Assembly (NCBI GenBank): GCA_028690585.1
Contig: JAQVAZ010000009.1
Span: forward strand, 1 to 35,958
Reading direction: 5' to 3'
From: Candidatus Altimarinota bacterium
GTDB lineage: Bacteria > Patescibacteriota > Gracilibacteria > JAHISY01
Length of the DNA stretch: 35,958 bases
Made by a program: the position numbers and the translations under genes. Shown one piece after another: positions 15,695 through 23,158 of this stretch (the first letter of the stretch is position 1; each line of letters starts with the position of its first letter). The notes under the pieces were generated by a model. The model did not search any database and was not told where the DNA came from. It saw nothing but the letters and a program-made list of their open reading frames with translations.

Positions 15695-16735
15695 TTAAAA
15701 AGTTATTTTGCCAGAAGTATTGATTTCTCCTGCGAGGCGGGCAGCTACTTTCGCTTTCGCTAGTAGTTTAATCGTTTTCTCTACATCTTCTGGCGCTACT
15801 ACGATTAGCATTCCATTGCCGAGATTCCAAACTTCACGCGCTTCAGCGAGAGTGACTCTGCCAAGCTTAATCAATTCTTCCATCCAAGGAGTTGGTAGCC
15901 AAAGATTTGGCAGCGCAGCCCCAAACTTTTTCTCGCGGAAAATTCTTGGCAGATTGCCTTCCACACCACCACCAGTGATATGCGCAATTCCTTTTACATT
16001 CACCTGTGATTTTTCTCCGTATCTTCCTACTAGCGAAAGAATCGCAGAATGATAAACCTGACTTGGAGTCAATAATAATTCTCCCCAGGTTTTGCCTTTG
16101 AAAGTTTGCTGATGCCAACTTTCTCCAAAGCGTTTCCGCAAAATATATCTGGCAAGGCTAAAACCATTACTGCGTAAGCCTGTTTCGCGCAGCGCAATTA
16201 CTGCATCGCCAGCTTTGATTTTGCTTCCATCGATTATCTTATCCTTAGCGACTATTCCGATAGCGGTAGCATTCCAAACCAAACCGTTTACCGCCTTGCC
16301 TACTTCGGCGATTTCTCCACCCGAGATGAGGATCTTCTCTTTCTTGCAGGCGGCTGCGAGACTTTTCAATAATTCTCCAATGATTTTTTTATCCACCTTA
16401 CGGCAATCGAGAGTATTTGTAATGCTGATTACTTCCGCGCCGAGACAAATCGCATCATCACTCACCATCGCGAGTAAATCACTGCCGATGGTATCAAACT
16501 TCTGCATTCTTTCTGCTACTTCCATCTTGGTGCCAGTGCCATCATCACCAGTTACAATCAAAAATTTCCCGAAATCCATGGCGCCAGCGAAACCACCTGG
16601 GAGTTTTACGGGGCTGCCAATCATTCCATTTCTTCCAGCAAAAGTAGTGGCTGCGTATTTACCAGCGAGAGAAGAAGCTGCATCTCCCGCATCAATATCT
16701 ACGCCAGCCTTTGCATATTTTTTGGTTGTTTTCAT
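15695..16735 (-). CDS. purM: Phosphoribosylformylglycinamidine cyclo-ligase (AIR synthetase)
   Basis: 346 residues, full length. It closes the imidazole ring of AIR using ATP, step five of purine synthesis. The N-terminus YAKAGVDIDAGD is the PurM signature. DDGTGTK (around 65-71) and FDTIGSDLLAMVSDD (about 80-94) correspond to the ATP and substrate segments, though the usual MNVND there reads MVSDD. SGGEIAEV, TGLRSNGFSL and HITGGGVEGNLPR fit the AIRS C-terminal domain. The ATG at 16735 coincides with the predicted transcript start from a -10 box at 16742-16747, so the mRNA is probably leaderless. No other purine gene is present. It heads the run through the Cys-rich membrane gene, tpiA and hpf. 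Confidence 0.93.
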   Translation of the reverse strand: MKTTKKYAKAGVDIDAGDAASSLAGKYAATTFAGRNGMIGSPVKLPGGFAGAMDFGKFLIVTGDDGTGTKMEVAERMQKFDTIGSDLLAMVSDDAICLGAEVISITNTLDCRKVDKKIIGELLKSLAAACKKEKILISGGEIAEVGKAVNGLVWNATAIGIVAKDKIIDGSKIKAGDAVIALRETGLRSNGFSLARYILRKRFGESWHQQTFKGKTWGELLLTPSQVYHSAILSLVGRYGEKSQVNVKGIAHITGGGVEGNLPRIFREKKFGAALPNLWLPTPWMEELIKLGRVTLAEAREVWNLGNGMLIVVAPEDVEKTIKLLAKAKVAARLAGEINTSGKITF

Positions 16736-16741
16736 GTCACC

Positions 16742-16747
16742 ATTGTA
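16742..16747 (-). promoter_or_regulatory. -10 box of purM (leaderless)
   Basis: TACAAT on the minus strand, seven bases before the ATG at 16735. No good -35 box at 16-18 nt spacing. Confidence 0.45.
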
Positions 16748-16829
16748 GCAAACAGTTTCAAGTTTGCAGTTTTTTGGAATTTTTTAGAAACACTCAGCAT
16801 ACGGTATAGCAGCATACAGTTTTGTGGAA

Positions 16830-16859
16830 GTTAACCTACCACTTAAGTGGTAGGTTAAC
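16830..16859. repeat. Perfect 30 bp palindrome
   Basis: The 15 nt arm GTTAACCTACCACTT is followed at once by its exact reverse complement, with no loop. It lies between the purM promoter and the 49-codon gene. There is no T run on either side, so it is not a standard terminator. An 8 nt direct repeat CAGCATAC (16795 and 16810) lies just to its left. Confidence 0.85.
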
Positions 16860-16880
16860 GATTTTATTAGTTACCAACTA

Positions 16881-17030
16881 TCAACTCTTCGCGCTTTCCT
16901 CTAAAATCTGGAAACTAGGAGGATTGGCTGCGGTGGAATATTTCGCTACGAGGTAGCCAGCAGCAAAAGCGCAAGCGAGAGAAATCACGATTGCTGCTAC
17001 TATCAACTCGATAAACAAACTTCTCTTCAT
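16881..17030 (-). CDS. Possible 49-residue single-pass membrane peptide
   Basis: ATG at 17030, TGA at 16883-16881. The peptide starts MKRSLFIELIVAAIVISLAC, continues as a hydrophobic helix to about residue 28 (FAAGYLVAKY), and ends with a polar tail finishing EESAKS. The basic start, one helix and polar tail are coherent for a real small membrane protein. IEL followed by a hydrophobic run faintly recalls type IV pilins, but no prepilin Gly is present. The TGA is followed directly by an in-frame TAG. Its start codon overlaps the start of the methyltransferase gene on the other strand by two bases. No Shine-Dalgarno or promoter stands out, so it remains uncertain. Confidence 0.5.
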   Translation of the reverse strand: MKRSLFIELIVAAIVISLACAFAAGYLVAKYSTAANPPSFQILEESAKS

Positions 17031-18141
17031 GGAAACTCAGTTAACCGCTTTCATTCTAGGGAGAAATCCACAGATTTCAATTGCAGAATTGCAAGCAGTT
17101 TTTCCAAACGCGAAATTCACACATCATAATAATTTTGCAGTAGCAGAAAATTTACCAATCTCAGATGTGGATTTGCGCAGATTGGGTGGGATTATAAAAG
17201 TCGGGGAGGTATTCAATCACTCTCCACTTTTCGGAGTGAAACCAATCGCGCAACACATCTTCAAGAAATTCGATGGCGTAGAAGGGAAACAAGTTTACGG
17301 AGTTTCGAGCTATGGATTGCGTAGCAACACCAATAAAACAATTCTTATCGGTATCAAGAAAGCGCTGAAAGAAACGGGGATTTCTTCACGCTTCGCTAAT
17401 AAGGATTTCGAGAATCTTTCTTCTGCACAAACTCAATTCGAGATTATAAACAAGCATGGAGTAGAGATTCTCGTTTTATCCAACGGGAAAGAATATTGGC
17501 TAGCGGAAACGAAAGCCGTGCAGCCTTTCGAAGAATTCAGTAAGCGCGATTACGATAAGCCTGGCAGAGATGCGCGGGTGGGAATGTTGCCTCCGAAGCT
17601 TGCGCAGATTCTTATCAATCTCGCGTGTGGAGATGCTAAAAATTTACGAGTTTATGATCCATTCTGCGGAAGTGGCACGATTCTCACCGAAGCTGCTTTA
17701 CTCAATCACACACCACTCGGGAGTGATATTGATTCACGCATGGTTATCATCACTCGGCAAAATCTCGCAGCTGCGAAACTTCAAGCTGATGTGTGGATTC
17801 AAGATGCTTCTGCTGCGAATACAAAAAAGTTTGATGTGGTAGTGAGTGAAGGTTATCTCGGACCACCACGCAAAAGTATTCCAGAAGAAAAAGTGCGGGA
17901 TCACATTTTCCGTGAGTTGGGAGATGTTTACGAAGGTTTCTTCGGTTGGGTGAAAGCGAAACGCATCGCGATTACTTTGCCAGTTTACTGCGAAGGTGGA
18001 GTGCCAAAATTTTTCTCTTCAGATGTGATTGCTCAGCGCCTCGAAAAACTCGGCTGGAAACGCAACAGCATCTATAAGCTGGTTTATTCTCGCGCGAGTC
18101 AAATCGTAGGTAGAGAAATTACGATTTGGAATAAGGAATAA
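17029..18141 (+). CDS. THUMP/TRM11-type RNA (guanine-N2) methyltransferase-like protein
   Basis: 370 residues. The N-terminal half (about 1-165) is an RNA-binding THUMP-like region. The C-terminal half is a Rossmann methyltransferase with the SAM motif DPFCGSGTILTEA (about 209-221) and acidic GSDIDSRM at the next strand. The catalytic motif, usually (D/N)PPY, reads VVSEGYLGPP (about 277-286), a variant reminiscent of EPYLGP forms in this superfamily. Members of UPF0020/TRM11 methylate guanine N2 in tRNA; the exact target here is unknown. The ATG at 17029 gives a sensible start (METQLTAFILGRNPQISIAEL). No Shine-Dalgarno. A terminator follows at 18177. It converges with the M23 peptidase gene. 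Confidence 0.85.
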   Translation: METQLTAFILGRNPQISIAELQAVFPNAKFTHHNNFAVAENLPISDVDLRRLGGIIKVGEVFNHSPLFGVKPIAQHIFKKFDGVEGKQVYGVSSYGLRSNTNKTILIGIKKALKETGISSRFANKDFENLSSAQTQFEIINKHGVEILVLSNGKEYWLAETKAVQPFEEFSKRDYDKPGRDARVGMLPPKLAQILINLACGDAKNLRVYDPFCGSGTILTEAALLNHTPLGSDIDSRMVIITRQNLAAAKLQADVWIQDASAANTKKFDVVVSEGYLGPPRKSIPEEKVRDHIFRELGDVYEGFFGWVKAKRIAITLPVYCEGGVPKFFSSDVIAQRLEKLGWKRNSIYKLVYSRASQIVGREITIWNKE

Positions 18142-18176
18142 TAGAATAAAGAATAAGGCTTTAAAAATAGCGTAGA

Positions 18177-18204
18177 AACGCCCCAATGGGGCGTTTTGTG
18201 TTTT
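18177..18204 (+). terminator. Rho-independent terminator after the RNA methyltransferase gene
   Basis: AACGCCCC, loop AAT, GGGGCGTT, then TTGTGTTTT. Confidence 0.85.
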
Positions 18205-18223
18205 GGAAAATTTTAAATTTTTT

Positions 18224-18244
18224 GTGGTTCGGCAGGCTCACCAC
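18224..18244. repeat. Short inverted repeat GTGGT/ACCAC
   Basis: GTGGT (18224-18228) and ACCAC (18240-18244) enclose TCGGCAGGCTC. From memory, hairpins of this type recur between genes in CPR and other genomes; I could not check that here. Confidence 0.45.
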
Positions 18245-18252
18245 GACAAAAA

Positions 18253-18792
18253 CTAAACCAGCTGCAAAATTTTTTCCGTGAGGCTGCCTCTCCAAGTAAT
18301 CATATCTGCGAGATTATCGAAGTAACCGTAGAAACCGTTTTCGTAATCTCTCACACTCCAGCCCCAGATATCTGTATTCGCTGGTTGTAGTCTTCTCACT
18401 CCAAAGTGAAGGTGTGGGCCGGTGGCTGCGCCACTCACTCCCGAGATTCCGATGATATCCCCGATATTCACACTGCTGCCTGTTTTTACGAGGATTTTCG
18501 ACAAATGTGCGTAGCAAGCTTCTCGCGCAACTTCACTTCCGCGGTGTTTGATATGCAAACCATAACCTTTATTTCCATCGTTGCCTGAGGTGATGATTCC
18601 GTTGAAACTCGCGAAAACTGGAATCCCAACTTTCGCGCGAAAATCAATTCCGTTGTGGCCTTTCAGCCCGAGGCTTTTGTAATAATATTTTCCTTGTAAT
18701 AAAAAATCCTCTCCAAACTTTTGTGTGATGACAGGTTTGCGCTGAATTGAATTCAGGAAAACATCATTTTGCAGCGGAGAGAGAATCTTCAT
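18253..18792 (-). CDS. M23 (LytM-type) metallopeptidase without signal peptide
   Basis: 179 residues, essentially one peptidase domain that cleaves peptidoglycan cross-bridges. Zinc ligands are visible: H46 and D50 in GHNGID and H129 in GPHLHFGV, with catalytic-site histidines in YAHLS (H96) and H127. The N-terminus (MKILSPLQNDVFLNSI) is not a signal peptide, and no membrane helix is present. It resembles free M23 enzymes that need another export route or act through lysis. The ATG immediately follows the ridA stop codon with no gap, so the two are translated from one mRNA. The C-terminal 40 residues (GFYGYFDNLADMITWRG) are an extension seen in some CPR and phage-like members (inference). Confidence 0.9.
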   Translation of the reverse strand: MKILSPLQNDVFLNSIQRKPVITQKFGEDFLLQGKYYYKSLGLKGHNGIDFRAKVGIPVFASFNGIITSGNDGNKGYGLHIKHRGSEVAREACYAHLSKILVKTGSSVNIGDIIGISGVSGAATGPHLHFGVRRLQPANTDIWGWSVRDYENGFYGYFDNLADMITWRGSLTEKILQLV

Positions 18793-19179
18793 TTAGCTTT
18801 TGGTTAAAGCGATAGCAGCAATTTCAATCTTAGCTTTTTTCGGTAATTCCTTCACTGCGACAGTTACTCGCGCAGGTTTCCAATCTCCAAAAAAATGCGC
18901 ATACACTTCATTCACCGCTGCAAAATCTTCCATATTCACGAGGTAAATCGTAGTTTTCACTACTTGCTGCATTCCGCTGCCAGCTTCTGCCAAAACTGCG
19001 CGAAGATTCTCCAGCGCTTGCTTCGCTTGGGAGGCTGCAGTCTCTCCTACCATCTCACCGCTTTGAGGATGGAGTCCTAGTTGCCCACTACAAAAAACCA
19101 TTCCATTTCCTGTGATTGCTTGAGAGTAGGGGCCAATCGCTTCAGGTGCTTCAGTTGTATAGATTTTTCTGAGATGCAT
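18793..19179 (-). CDS. ridA: RidA family enamine/imine deaminase
   Basis: 128 residues, full family length. RidA (YjgF/UK114) hydrolyses reactive 2-aminoacrylate and related imines from amino acid metabolism. The N-terminal IYTTEAPEAIGPYSQAI and VFCSGQLGLHPQSGE, the central AVLAEAGSGMQQVVKTTIYL and the C-terminal KPARVTVAVKELPKKAKIEI are diagnostic. The arginine that binds the carboxylate is in PARVTV. The start ATG is at 19179. The gene lies upstream of, and directly abuts, the M23 peptidase gene, a combination with no obvious metabolic link. The upstream region shares the short AATCAGGATTAAG motif seen before groEL. Confidence 0.95.
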   Translation of the reverse strand: MHLRKIYTTEAPEAIGPYSQAITGNGMVFCSGQLGLHPQSGEMVGETAASQAKQALENLRAVLAEAGSGMQQVVKTTIYLVNMEDFAAVNEVYAHFFGDWKPARVTVAVKELPKKAKIEIAAIALTKS

Positions 19180-19320
19180 AAATCAGGATTAAGGGCTAAG
19201 TTTCTATTGTTTTTATTCGAGCTTGTTGAGAATTTTAACTAAAGAAACTTCTCGATTCCGCTTCGCTTCACCCGAAGAAAAAAATCACTGACTACCAACT
19301 CTTAGCTGAATTTTAAAGCG

Positions 19321-19329
19321 TGTTAAAAT
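19321..19329 (+). promoter_or_regulatory. Extended -10 promoter of the DUF4012 gene
   Basis: TG, one base, then TAAAAT (19324-19329); no clear -35 box. The predicted start near 19336 is 3 nt before the ATG, so the message is nearly leaderless. Confidence 0.5.
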
Positions 19330-19338
19330 TTCCACAAA

Positions 19339-21054
19339 ATGAAACTACCACATTTACTCCAGTTTCTACATCCTTCCCGCAAGCCTTTGGTTTGGAAAAT
19401 CGCAGGCATAAGTTTGGCTCTCGCGCTACTTTTTTTCTTACTCTTCGCGCTTTCTACTCTCGGAGAAATCAACGATTTAGGCATCCGTAAACTCACTGGT
19501 TTCCCTGGTGGCAATAACTATCTGCTGGTTTTCCAGAATGATGCAGAGAGGCGGCCGACAGGAGGATTCATCACTGCTTATGGGATTCTCAAGTTTCGCT
19601 TTGGAATTCCTTTTATCAGCTTTGGAAATGTTTACGATCCGAAACTTATCCAACCTGGAGAAGTATCACCCGACCCAACTATTGCTTCTCTTCTCGCTGG
19701 AGATTTTTTCCCTGGCAACGGTTTCCGTGATGGCAACTACTCACCAGATTTTCCGACTTCCGCGCAAGAATTAATGCGCTTGTATCACTTGGGTTATCCC
19801 GATACCAATTTTGATGGAGTGATTGCGGTGGATTTCACCGCTTTCGAAAATCTCGCCAAAGTAGTCGCGCCAGAAGTTTTGGGTGAAACTGGTTTATTCT
19901 CCGCTATCGAAACCAAAGTGCAAGACATCGATCTTCACAACCCCGATGAGTTAGCTGAAAGAAAAAACTTCCTTGGAGATCTTGCGAAATATCTGATTCG
20001 GAAAATTATTACTTCTCCTGGCAAGTATTCTCTTGCTGCGGAAAGTATTGTAAGCAGCTTAGACTCCAAGCATCTTCAGATGTATTTCACGGATAGCGAG
20101 ATGGAGTCGCGTGCAAAAACCAAAGCTTGGGATGGAAGTTTGCCTACTGTGGCTAGCGGAGATTTACTCGCGGTGGTAGAGGGAAACTACGGAGGAATGA
20201 AATCTTCCCGCTACCTCATTCGCGATGTGGATTATTCTGTAGAGGTTGCGGATAGTGAAAATGGTTTACAGCCGACTGCGCATCTCAAGATTTCTCTCAA
20301 ACACTGGGGAGATGCAGCTGAGCCGATTTCGGGTTATTACAAAGGATTTTTCCGCGTTTATGCACCGCTAGGAGCGGAATTAATTTCTGGGAAAATTGAT
20401 AGATTTTACGATGATGGTTTACACAGTGTTTACGAAAAAATTATCCAAATGAATCCAGGCGAAGAAAGAGAAATTAATCTCACTTACACACTTCCAGAAT
20501 CGGTAATCGTAGGAGATACTTACAAACTCAAAATCGTGAAACAAGCGGGGAGTAGCGATGATAGGATTCGCGCAATCGTGAAGTTGCCTCATGGTTATCT
20601 TACTTCTTCTAGCGAGTTTGAAGCGCGGGAAAATCTCGCATTTTTCCAAACCGATATCATGCACAATAAGGATTTAGCTCTCAAAATAATTCCCGATACA
20701 CTGCCTCCGCGACTCGCTTGGCAGGAATTTGTCGGAGGTTTAACCACTATCGATTTACGCTTCAATGAAGCGCTGGATGCGGATTCCGTATCTAAAGCTA
20801 CTTTTGCGATTACCGATGCGAATTACCGCAATTCCGCTACTGATAATGTGGTGATAGAGAAAGTTAAATTTATTCCGCCGCAAGATATTCGCCTAACAGT
20901 TAGCGGTGTGAGTGAAGTTTGCCGTGAGTGGTATAAGCTAGATTTTTCAGGAGTAGCAGATAAGCATGGAAACATTCTCAACAATCAAAAAATTACTATC
21001 GTAGAGTGGTTAAATTCCGCTGGAGAGATTTGTGATAAAGAGAGGAAGCTTTAA
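19339..21054 (+). CDS. DUF4012 membrane-anchored surface protein with C-terminal Ig-like domain
   Basis: 571 residues. A cytoplasmic N-terminus of about 22 residues and one membrane helix (about 23-43) precede the DUF4012 region. Its hallmarks are NNYLLVFQNDAERRPTGGFI (about 59-78) and the later SPDFPTSAQELMRLY. This family is widespread in CPR and Actinobacteria and is linked to the cell envelope, with no proven biochemical role. The final 110 residues (from PPRLAWQEFVGG) look like an SbsA/Big_5-type Ig-like fold, including LRFNEALDADSV and LDFSGVADKHGN. The ATG at 19339 follows an extended -10 box directly. It diverges from ridA and converges on the gene at 21056, with one base between stop codons. 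Confidence 0.88.
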   Translation: MKLPHLLQFLHPSRKPLVWKIAGISLALALLFFLLFALSTLGEINDLGIRKLTGFPGGNNYLLVFQNDAERRPTGGFITAYGILKFRFGIPFISFGNVYDPKLIQPGEVSPDPTIASLLAGDFFPGNGFRDGNYSPDFPTSAQELMRLYHLGYPDTNFDGVIAVDFTAFENLAKVVAPEVLGETGLFSAIETKVQDIDLHNPDELAERKNFLGDLAKYLIRKIITSPGKYSLAAESIVSSLDSKHLQMYFTDSEMESRAKTKAWDGSLPTVASGDLLAVVEGNYGGMKSSRYLIRDVDYSVEVADSENGLQPTAHLKISLKHWGDAAEPISGYYKGFFRVYAPLGAELISGKIDRFYDDGLHSVYEKIIQMNPGEEREINLTYTLPESVIVGDTYKLKIVKQAGSSDDRIRAIVKLPHGYLTSSSEFEARENLAFFQTDIMHNKDLALKIIPDTLPPRLAWQEFVGGLTTIDLRFNEALDADSVSKATFAITDANYRNSATDNVVIEKVKFIPPQDIRLTVSGVSEVCREWYKLDFSGVADKHGNILNNQKITIVEWLNSAGEICDKERKL

Positions 21055-21055
21055 T

Positions 21056-21505
21056 TTAAGCAGCATTAGCGGTTTGAGTTTTTTTCGCGAGATATCCCAC
21101 CATGACTGAATGTAATCCAGATTTACCCCTACTACCTCTATGGACTGGTTGGATATCATTTTCTCTTATCGTTTGTATTTCTTCTTTAGTAAAATTAAAA
21201 CTACTATGAAGAATTAAAAGAGGTTTTTGAGCTTCATCTAATTCTCCAGTTTCCAAGAGTTTCGAGATCTCTGCGCGTATTTTTACTAACCAATTCAATC
21301 CCAGCTCCCCGACTCTGTCTTCGGCAGAGATGATGAAATCAGGCATTTTGCCAGCTTCCTCTAATATTTTTTCAAGACTAAGACGTTGGTTGTTTTTAAA
21401 AGATTTATAATGAATACCTAAAAGTTCCAAAAGAGTCGACACGCCTTCTATAGTATATTCTTGACTTTCTATATGAATAGCGCGAAGAGTTTTAGGTGTG
21501 TTCAT
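21056..21505 (-). CDS. Hypothetical protein resembling a degenerate receiver domain
   Basis: 149 residues. Not firmly recognised, but the pattern follows a response-regulator receiver: strand LRAIHIES, helix TIEGVSTLLELLGI, strand PDFIISAED, helix with LNWLVKIRAEISKLL, strand KPLLILHSS where the Thr/Ser switch would be, and DIQPVHRG where the conserved Lys sits. The acidic pair of the first strand is absent, and the Asp at the end of strand three is displaced, so phosphorylation is doubtful. No output domain and no membrane helix. A weak TAAATT box (21512-21517) is placed for leaderless expression from the ATG at 21505. The receiver call is inference. Confidence 0.7.
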   Translation of the reverse strand: MNTPKTLRAIHIESQEYTIEGVSTLLELLGIHYKSFKNNQRLSLEKILEEAGKMPDFIISAEDRVGELGLNWLVKIRAEISKLLETGELDEAQKPLLILHSSFNFTKEEIQTIRENDIQPVHRGSRGKSGLHSVMVGYLAKKTQTANAA

Positions 21506-21560
21506 AGAATAAATTTAGAGTAGGTGATGTTAATGTTAAAACTGTTTTATTTCAATTTTT

Positions 21561-21590
21561 TTGCTTCTCTGCGTTTTTCTCCAGTAGAAT
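21561..21590 (+). promoter_or_regulatory. Promoter of the TSP3/PKD protein gene
   Basis: TTGCTT (21561-21566), 18 nt, TAGAAT (21585-21590). The predicted start near 21597 is 2 nt before the ATG. Confidence 0.5.
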
Positions 21591-21598
21591 AACCTCCG

Positions 21599-23089
21599 AT
21601 GAAAACACTTACAAAAATATCCACTTCTGTGGTTGCGCTGCTATTGCTTCCAATCAGTGCTTTTGCTGCGTTTAATAATGATTTATCCATCGCAGATGAT
21701 GATTTAGTTATCAAGCCGAAGGCTGGAGTGGTGGCGGGTCAAATCATCAAACTCTATGTTACTGCGCGAAATAATGGAGATAAGGACTTGATTGGCACAG
21801 TTAAATTTTTCGTAGATGGAAATCAAGTAACCACCGACCAGCCAGTTAGTGTGAAGCAGGGTAGTATCCCTGATGAGGTATTTGTAAACTGGGTAGCCAT
21901 AGCGGGGAATCACAAAGTTTCTGCGCAGGTTTACCCTTATGATGCAGAAGGTGATGATTCTTCTAATAATTACGCAGAAGAAGATTTATTTGTAGATTCT
22001 GATACTGATGGTGATGGAGTAGGAGACTCAGTCGATGTGGATGATGATAATGATGGGATAAAAGATCCTGATGAATCTACTCAAGGCACAAATCCTAAGA
22101 AATCAGACACAGACAACGATGGAGTCAATGACGGGAAAGATGTTTTCCCTATTGATCCAGCTGAGAGTATCGATACTGATAAAGATGGAATCGGCAACAA
22201 CGCAGATACTGATGATGATAATGATGGGTTGCCAGATGAGGCAGAAGCCAAGCTTGGAACTGATCCACTCAAACCCGATACCGATGGTGATGGAGTCGAA
22301 AGCTGCAATGATTTAAAAGATGCTTTTCCTCTTGATACGAAGGAGTGTAAGGATAGCGATGGAGATGGAGTAGGAGATAATTTCGATTTATTCCCCAACG
22401 ATCCAAAAGAAAGCGCGGATTGTGATAAAGATGGAATCGGTAACAATGCGGATAAGGATGATGATAATGATGGGCACCTTGATTCAGAAGATGCTTTCCC
22501 TTGCGATCCAGCGGAATGGCAGGATACCGATAAAGATGGAGTCGGCAATAATGCGGATACTGATGATGATAATGATGGTTACTGTGACGCAACTCCTGCT
22601 ATCAAAGGAGTTTGTAAGCTGAATCCCGATGGCTCTACTGATGCTTTTCCATTTGATCCAACAGAATGGTTTGATAGCGATAAAGATGGGATGGGAGATA
22701 ACGCAGACCCAAATGATGGTAATCAGGGGCCAGTAGCTATTCTTGAGGGAGAGATGCTGGCGATTGTGAATAACCAAGTAACTTTCGATGGAAGTAAAAG
22801 TCAGGATGCAGATGGGAAAGTGATGAGTTACTCTTGGGATTTTGGTGATGGATCACCAATCCTCGAAGGCGCAATCGCACCACACATCTACAAAAAAGTT
22901 GGTGATTATATCGTGAAGCTTACAGTCACTGATGATAAAGGTGAGAGTAGAGTGAAGCAAGCAACCGTGATGGTAGAAAACTCTCATTGGCTGGAAGATG
23001 TTTTGATGTGGTTGCTACTTCTGCTGCTGATTCTCTTCCTCTACATTTTTTACAAAACAGTGAAGCAGGGCAAAAAGCGTAAGAAATAG
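21599..23089 (+). CDS. Surface protein with thrombospondin type 3 repeats and PKD domain
   Basis: 496 residues. A signal peptide (VVALLLLPISAFA) precedes a CARDB-like beta domain (about 25-128). A calcium-binding thrombospondin type 3 array follows (about 130-375) with repeated DxDxDGxGDxxD units and VFPIDPAE / AFPFDPTE steps. A PKD domain (about 378-462) contains VTFDGSKSQDADGKVMSYSW and GDGSP. A C-terminal membrane helix (about 470-488) ends in KQGKKRKK. The protein is displayed on the cell and rigidified by calcium, and probably acts in adhesion. The array makes repetitive DNA with several long false frames on both strands. It is followed within 70 bases by the T4SS-pilin-like gene, which has its own promoter. 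Confidence 0.93.
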   Translation: MKTLTKISTSVVALLLLPISAFAAFNNDLSIADDDLVIKPKAGVVAGQIIKLYVTARNNGDKDLIGTVKFFVDGNQVTTDQPVSVKQGSIPDEVFVNWVAIAGNHKVSAQVYPYDAEGDDSSNNYAEEDLFVDSDTDGDGVGDSVDVDDDNDGIKDPDESTQGTNPKKSDTDNDGVNDGKDVFPIDPAESIDTDKDGIGNNADTDDDNDGLPDEAEAKLGTDPLKPDTDGDGVESCNDLKDAFPLDTKECKDSDGDGVGDNFDLFPNDPKESADCDKDGIGNNADKDDDNDGHLDSEDAFPCDPAEWQDTDKDGVGNNADTDDDNDGYCDATPAIKGVCKLNPDGSTDAFPFDPTEWFDSDKDGMGDNADPNDGNQGPVAILEGEMLAIVNNQVTFDGSKSQDADGKVMSYSWDFGDGSPILEGAIAPHIYKKVGDYIVKLTVTDDKGESRVKQATVMVENSHWLEDVLMWLLLLLLILFLYIFYKTVKQGKKRKK

Positions 23090-23109
23090 GGATTTCCTTT
23101 ATTCTCTGA

Positions 23110-23138
23110 TTGATTTAACCCTGCATTTTTGCTAGAAT
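23110..23138 (+). promoter_or_regulatory. Promoter of the T4SS-pilin-like gene
   Basis: TTGATT (23110-23115), 17 nt, TAGAAT (23133-23138). The predicted start near 23145 lies 14 nt before the TTG start codon at 23159. Confidence 0.6.
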
Positions 23139-23158
23139 ACTCCGAATCAAAATCAAAA

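Noticed and set aside
22081-22777. Several frames opposite the TSP3 repeats
   Set aside because: Generated by the repetitive Asp/Gly codons of the calcium-binding array; Ser/His-rich shadow translations.
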